Positions 48,101 to 52,558 of a stretch of DNA of 52,558 bases are shown here, piece after piece. A model generated the notes under the pieces. That model did not search any database. It saw nothing but the letters and a program-made list of their open reading frames with translations, and had not been told where the DNA came from. The stretch covers positions 1 through 52,558 of the forward strand of contig CAMCZA010000002.1 of the NCBI GenBank assembly GCA_945885515.1. Direction: 5' to 3'. Position numbers and translations under genes: made by a program. Source of the stretch: Ferrithrix thermotolerans DSM 19514 (GTDB taxonomy: Bacteria; Actinomycetota; Acidimicrobiia; Acidimicrobiales; Ilumatobacteraceae). Within the stretch, counting starts at the first letter, position 1; every line of letters starts with the position of its first letter.

Positions 48101-49564
48101 TTGAGCATCTTGGTGATAGATGTCGGCACAAGCGGTTTGCGCAGTGCAATCGTTCGTCAAGATGGCTCAATCAACTTTTTAAATTACGAAGAATGCCGAC
48201 CAGACACTCCTGCCCCAGGGCAAGTTGAATTTGATCCACAAAAAATGGCTGACGCCGTCTTGCGAATCTGTAATTTGACGATAAGCCAATCAAAGAAAAC
48301 AGACAAAATTCAAGCCGTCGGAATCACGAACCAGCGAGCATCGACCGTGATGTGGAGTAAATCGACCGGCAAGCCGCTCGGGCCGGCACTTGGCTGGCAA
48401 GACCTACGCACCGTTTTTGAGTGTATTAATGCGGCTTCAGAACATGGAATGAAAATTGCACCGAATCAAACTGCGACCAAAGCCGCGTGGATGATCAAAA
48501 ACTATCTTGTTGCGAAAAATCATGACCCCAATGATGTACGAATTGGCACGGTTGATTCGTGGATCGCCGCCGTGCTTTCAAAAAATGAACTACATGTGAC
48601 TGACCCAAGCAATGCTGGCGCAACCGGTTTATGCACACTCGATGCTTCATCTTGGTCGGAGAGAATTTGTGGACTATTGAACGTCGACATTGGTTTATTG
48701 CCAACAATTGTGAAATCAACAGGAATCATCGGTAGAGCAACGGCGCTGGACGGCGCACCTCCGATTGCCAGTTTGATCGGCGATCAGCAGTCATCTCTAA
48801 TCGGTCAAGGGTGTATTACGAGTGGCGCAACAAAAATTACTTTCGGCACGGGTGGAATGCTCGATGTGTTCATCGGAAGCAACGGCCCGACCCGAATGCA
48901 GCGTTCAGAAAATGGAAGTTACCCACTCGTTGCCTATAGCGATGCAACCACCACATATTGGGCCGCCGAGGCAATAATGCTTTCAGCAGGAACAAACATC
49001 GAATGGTTGCGCGATGATCTGCAAATTATTTCATCCAGTCAAGACAGCCACAACATTGCATCGCAAGTCGAAGATTCGGGTGGTGTGGTTTTTGTGCCCG
49101 CATTGTTTGGCCTCGGCACACCACACTGGGATTACGGTGCCCGTGGAACTTTGCTCGGTCTGACTCGTGGAACAACCCGAGCACATGTGGTGCGCGCGGT
49201 CCTGGAAGGTATTGCTCATCGTGGCGCCGACATGCTGCAGGCCGTTATCTCCGATACTCAAGTGTCGGTTAATTCTCTTCGCGTGGATGGGGGGATGAGC
49301 CAGAATCCAACTTTTATCCAATCGCTGGCAAACACAACTGGACTGAACATTGAAGTCTCCCCTGTCGTCGAGGCAACTACTCTTGGCACGGCATTTCTTG
49401 CTGGCGTCGCAGTCGGTGTTTGGCCCTCAATTAGCCACGCCACAAGCACAACAAAACCAGCACGAGTCGTTTCACCAACACTGAAGCTTGATCGCGCACA
49501 ATGGCACGAGGCGATCACCCGTTCTCGCGGTTGGATTCCGTCACTATCGAGTCTTGACTTCTAA
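48101..49564 (+). CDS. FGGY family carbohydrate kinase, glycerol/xylulose kinase-like (TTG start)
   Basis: MSILVIDVGTSGLRSAIVR, AVGITNQRASTVMW, FGTGGMLDVFIGS, LFGLGTPHWDYGARGTLLGLTRG. Confidence 0.88.
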   Translation: MSILVIDVGTSGLRSAIVRQDGSINFLNYEECRPDTPAPGQVEFDPQKMADAVLRICNLTISQSKKTDKIQAVGITNQRASTVMWSKSTGKPLGPALGWQDLRTVFECINAASEHGMKIAPNQTATKAAWMIKNYLVAKNHDPNDVRIGTVDSWIAAVLSKNELHVTDPSNAGATGLCTLDASSWSERICGLLNVDIGLLPTIVKSTGIIGRATALDGAPPIASLIGDQQSSLIGQGCITSGATKITFGTGGMLDVFIGSNGPTRMQRSENGSYPLVAYSDATTTYWAAEAIMLSAGTNIEWLRDDLQIISSSQDSHNIASQVEDSGGVVFVPALFGLGTPHWDYGARGTLLGLTRGTTRAHVVRAVLEGIAHRGADMLQAVISDTQVSVNSLRVDGGMSQNPTFIQSLANTTGLNIEVSPVVEATTLGTAFLAGVAVGVWPSISHATSTTKPARVVSPTLKLDRAQWHEAITRSRGWIPSLSSLDF

Positions 49565-49583
49565 ATTCGTCTAGATTTGTACG

Positions 49584-50042
49584 ATGCTTTCAGCCACTGA
49601 CACCAAACTTCTGGGGTTTGCCCAGACCCTCGAATTAACGGCACGCGACTTGTATCAATTCGTGGTTGGTCGTAAATCGTTGAGCGGGGACGAGCGCCAA
49701 ATGCTCACCCAGTTTCACTCACACCATGTTGCCTACGAGCAAACTTTAAATGGGCTCCTCGGAAAGAACTCGGTCTCCAAACGGAACGATTCGCTGTATA
49801 CAGGTTTTCTTCAGAAACTTTCGGAGACACCAAATGTTTGGACTGCTCTGTTGCAAATTGAAAATGCACTTGTTACAACACACACAAAGTCGATTGAAAG
49901 CATTGAATCTGCGAAAGTTTCTGCACTCATCGCTTCAATCGTCACAATCGAAGCACGCCACGCTGCAATTCTGGCGACTATGACTTCTACGAATCTTTCA
50001 CTTGCTTTAGACAACAGCGAATCTGTGCTGGTTGTGTCATGA
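49584..50042 (+). CDS. Ferritin-like domain protein (no export signal evident)
   Basis: 152 aa, helical; FAQTLELTARDLYQF...IVTIEARHAAILA; 4-bp overlap with the downstream gene. Confidence 0.65.
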   Translation: MLSATDTKLLGFAQTLELTARDLYQFVVGRKSLSGDERQMLTQFHSHHVAYEQTLNGLLGKNSVSKRNDSLYTGFLQKLSETPNVWTALLQIENALVTTHTKSIESIESAKVSALIASIVTIEARHAAILATMTSTNLSLALDNSESVLVVS

Positions 50043-50848
50043 TCGCCCTGACACGACGCGAGTTGCTTCGACTCAGTGGTGCATCAATTGCATCTGGTCT
50101 CGTTTTGGCCGCCTGCGGCAAACAAGCTGGAGTCATTGACGACAACACAATCACGATTATCGGCAAGTCACCTGTCACTGCACCGCTGGCTGATGTCGAA
50201 GTCACTGATGCTGTTTTGCTTCGTACTGCCGCATCACTTGAGTACAACGCGATTGAAACTTACACAACTGCACTTGAATCTAAACTTCTGACTGGTGATC
50301 TCAGGAAGGTTGCTGAAATGGCCAAGCGTTTTATGGATGACCATCAACAACATGCGGATGCAGTCAACGCATTGGCTATAAAACTTGGAGCAAAAGAATA
50401 CCGATGTGGCAATTCTCGGATCAATGATGTCTACCTTGCACCGGCGCTGGCAATAATCACCGAGTCAGAAAATCCGAATTCGGCAATAGATATCGTCGCG
50501 CTTGCTCATGCCGTCGAAAATCTCGCCGCGCAGACATACCAAGGTGTTGTCGAGTTGTTGAGCGATCCGATGTTGCGTGCTGATGCAATAAGAATTGGGC
50601 AACAGGAGGCGCGACACGCTGCACTTCTCGCACAAGTTTTGAATCCAGGTCTTGCAAATGTCGGCCCGACTTCGGATGCGAAGACTGGCAAACCAAATAT
50701 TGCCGCGGTTCCCTCGGAGTTTGGCTCGCTTGCAAATATTCAACTGACGATCGGAAAGCCAAAGCCTGATGGCTCGCGAACAACTTTGATCCTTGAAACA
50801 CCGAGCCTGAACTCGCTCGTCTACGACTTTGTCGCCTGCCAAGCGTAA
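50039..50848 (+). CDS. Ferritin-like domain lipoprotein with Tat-like/lipobox N-terminus
   Basis: TRRELLRLSGASIASGLVLAACGK; SLEYNAIETYTTAL...DDHQQHADAVN...AVENLAAQTYQ...GQQEARHAALL. Confidence 0.78.
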   Translation: MIALTRRELLRLSGASIASGLVLAACGKQAGVIDDNTITIIGKSPVTAPLADVEVTDAVLLRTAASLEYNAIETYTTALESKLLTGDLRKVAEMAKRFMDDHQQHADAVNALAIKLGAKEYRCGNSRINDVYLAPALAIITESENPNSAIDIVALAHAVENLAAQTYQGVVELLSDPMLRADAIRIGQQEARHAALLAQVLNPGLANVGPTSDAKTGKPNIAAVPSEFGSLANIQLTIGKPKPDGSRTTLILETPSLNSLVYDFVACQA

Positions 50849-50877
50849 AACTTCGCCAATACACTTAGACCAACGGT

Positions 50878-51248
50878 GAGTCGGTCAGACGACCGCAGTG
50901 ATGTTGTGCTTGCACAACAACATTGAGGAAAGTCGGGACTTCGCAGGACAAAGTGCTGGTGAAAGCCAGGTCGGGGTGACCTGATATTTCGTGCAACAGA
51001 AAATAAACCGCCGATGGACGATCGTCGCAAGACTTTCGTAACAGGTAAGGATGAAACGGTGCGGTAAGAGCGCACCAGCGCAGTTGGCAACAATTGCGGC
51101 TTGGTACGTCACTTGAAGCAAGGCCATGCAGAGGGCATGAACTGTCCGTTTGCTTTCGAGCACCCCTCGGGTAGGCCGCATAGATGGATGGTCGTCAGTA
51201 ACGACAGGCAACTGTCGAAGCTACAAAATCCCGCTTATCGACCGACTC
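50878..51248 (+). ncRNA. rnpB: RNase P RNA, bacterial class A
   Basis: P1 GAGTCGGTC/GACCGACTC ends; gaggaaagtcgggact, acaggtaaggatgaaacggtgcggtaagagcgcacc, gcaaggcc, tagatggatg, acaaaatcccgcttat hallmarks. Confidence 0.95.
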
Positions 51249-51311
51249 ACTGTTACCCCAAAATAAAGCTGTAGCTGGAGTAATCTTTAACCACATCAAT
51301 CAAAGGGTTAT

Positions 51312-52151
51312 ATGAGCATTTTTATCATCGCTGAAATCGGAATCAACCACAACGGAAGTCTTGATATTTGCAAACAATTGATCGATGTAGCCGTGAGCGC
51401 AGGTGCCGATGCTGTGAAATTTCAGAAGCGAACCCTAGAACTTGTTTACACGAAAGAGCTCTTAGATTCCTTGCGGGAGAGCCCCTGGGGCACCACCCAG
51501 CGTGACCAAAAAGAAGGACTCGAACTAAGTGTTGATGACTATCAACAGATTGATCAATATTGCAAGTCTCAAAAAATTGAGTGGTTCGCTTCAGCGTGGG
51601 ACCTTGAGAGCCAAAAATTTCTCAAACAATTTAATAGTAAGTACAACAAAGTTGCATCTGCAATGATTGTTTACGAAGATTTGCTTTACTCAATAGCCGC
51701 TGAGAAAAAGCACACATTTATTTCAACTGGAATGAGCACAAAGTCAGATATTGACAAAGCAGTTGAGATATTTAGAAAGGCTGACTGTCCGTTTGAATTA
51801 ATGCACTGTGTCTCGACTTACCCCATGGACGACAGAGATGCAAACTTGCGTCGCATCGAAACTCTACGCACGACTTACCAGTGCAATGTTGGTTACAGCG
51901 GTCACGAAACAGGCTTGGCTATTTCATACGGAGCAATGGGATTTGGTATCTCGTCCCTCGAGCGCCATTTGACTATTGACCGAGCAATGTATGGATCAGA
52001 CCAGGCGGCTTCACTTGAACCGGTTGGATTCCGTTCCCTGGTTGGAGGTATCCGCAAAATTGAGTCGTCATATGGTGATGGCTCAATCGAAATGAATCCT
52101 AAAGAGAAGTCTGTCGCCGACAAACTTCGTGGGCACCTTCCAAAAAAGTAA
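51312..52151 (+). CDS. NeuB-family sialic/nonulosonic acid synthase-like, short form
   Basis: 279 aa; FIIAEIGINHNGSLDICKQLIDVAVSAGADAVKFQKR, FISTGMS, LMHCVSTYPM, GYSGHETGLAISYGAMGFGISSLERHLTID. Confidence 0.88.
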   Translation: MSIFIIAEIGINHNGSLDICKQLIDVAVSAGADAVKFQKRTLELVYTKELLDSLRESPWGTTQRDQKEGLELSVDDYQQIDQYCKSQKIEWFASAWDLESQKFLKQFNSKYNKVASAMIVYEDLLYSIAAEKKHTFISTGMSTKSDIDKAVEIFRKADCPFELMHCVSTYPMDDRDANLRRIETLRTTYQCNVGYSGHETGLAISYGAMGFGISSLERHLTIDRAMYGSDQAASLEPVGFRSLVGGIRKIESSYGDGSIEMNPKEKSVADKLRGHLPKK

Positions 52152-52164
52152 AATCATAAATCTG

Positions 52165-52558
52165 ATGACAGACATGCAAAAGAAAATTGTAAGTGGCTTT
52201 CAAGAATCATTTAATATGCACCAAAAAATTACCTCTGACAAAAACATTACGAATCAAATTGTGGAGTTAGCAACAATCTGTTTATCTGCTCTTCGTAGCG
52301 GTGGAAAAATTATTTTTGCGGGCAACGGTGGAAGCTTCGCAGATTCTCAGCACTTGGCTGCTGAACTGATTTCGCGATTACAGTTTGATCGCGCGCCCCT
52401 TCCCAGCGTCGCACTAGGTACCAACAGTTCGTCGACTACTGCCATCGGTAACGACTATGGATACGAATTTATATTTGCTCGCGAACTCCAAGTAATCTCA
52501 AGCGACTCAGATATTTTTATACCAATTAGTACTAGTGGAAACAGTAAAAATATTCTCG
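52165..52558 (+). CDS. SIS-domain sugar-phosphate isomerase (GmhA-like), truncated by window end
   Basis: MTDMQKKIVSGFQESFNMHQ...SGGKIIFAGNGGSFADSQHLAAELISR...FIPISTSGNSKNIL. Confidence 0.85.
   Translation, partial: MTDMQKKIVSGFQESFNMHQKITSDKNITNQIVELATICLSALRSGGKIIFAGNGGSFADSQHLAAELISRLQFDRAPLPSVALGTNSSSTTAIGNDYGYEFIFARELQVISSDSDIFIPISTSGNSKNIL

Overview
Mostly core-genome actinobacterial DNA, probably Acidimicrobiia-like (taxonomy is inferred from gene content, not shown directly). The left ~33 kb reads almost entirely on the minus strand. In transcription order it contains lipoate ligase, mraZ, a structured rsmH leader, rsmH-ftsL-ftsI-murE-mraY-murD-ftsW, a murG-murC fusion ORF, a murB-ftsQ fusion ORF, ftsZ-yggS-sepF-yggT, ileS, a lysine-repeat TraR/DksA-like gene, lspA-rluD, bpa and the 5' part of dnaE. 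A lone Rrf2 regulator lies on the plus strand. The middle carries acyl-CoA dehydrogenase, two ROK kinases, dinB, an inositol monophosphatase, glycerol kinase, a PimB-like glycosyltransferase, queG, thrB, trpD and whiB. It also has a DUF3501 / Fe-S oxidoreductase / rubrerythrin / Fur module. The right part has a glpD / alkyl-DHAP-synthase-like / FGGY-kinase operon, two ferritin-like proteins, the RNase P RNA gene, and the start of a NeuB-like / SIS-isomerase surface-sugar locus cut off by the window end. The observations most worth following up are: a ~156-nt extended stem structure in the mraZ-rsmH intergenic region (possibly a divergent mraW RNA motif); a 10-bp-phased MraZ operator; the two peptidoglycan/divisome fusion ORFs with murF missing from its usual slot; a DksA-like protein that has lost all four zinc-finger cysteines and carries 14 KKKLEL repeats; an FtsL with a tetrapeptide-repeat cytoplasmic tail; a compensatory change in the RNase P P4 helix; and a short NeuB lacking the C-terminal SAF domain. 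I found no CRISPR array, tRNA, rRNA or convincing transposon. No computation or database search was possible; all calls come from reading the sequence and supplied translations.
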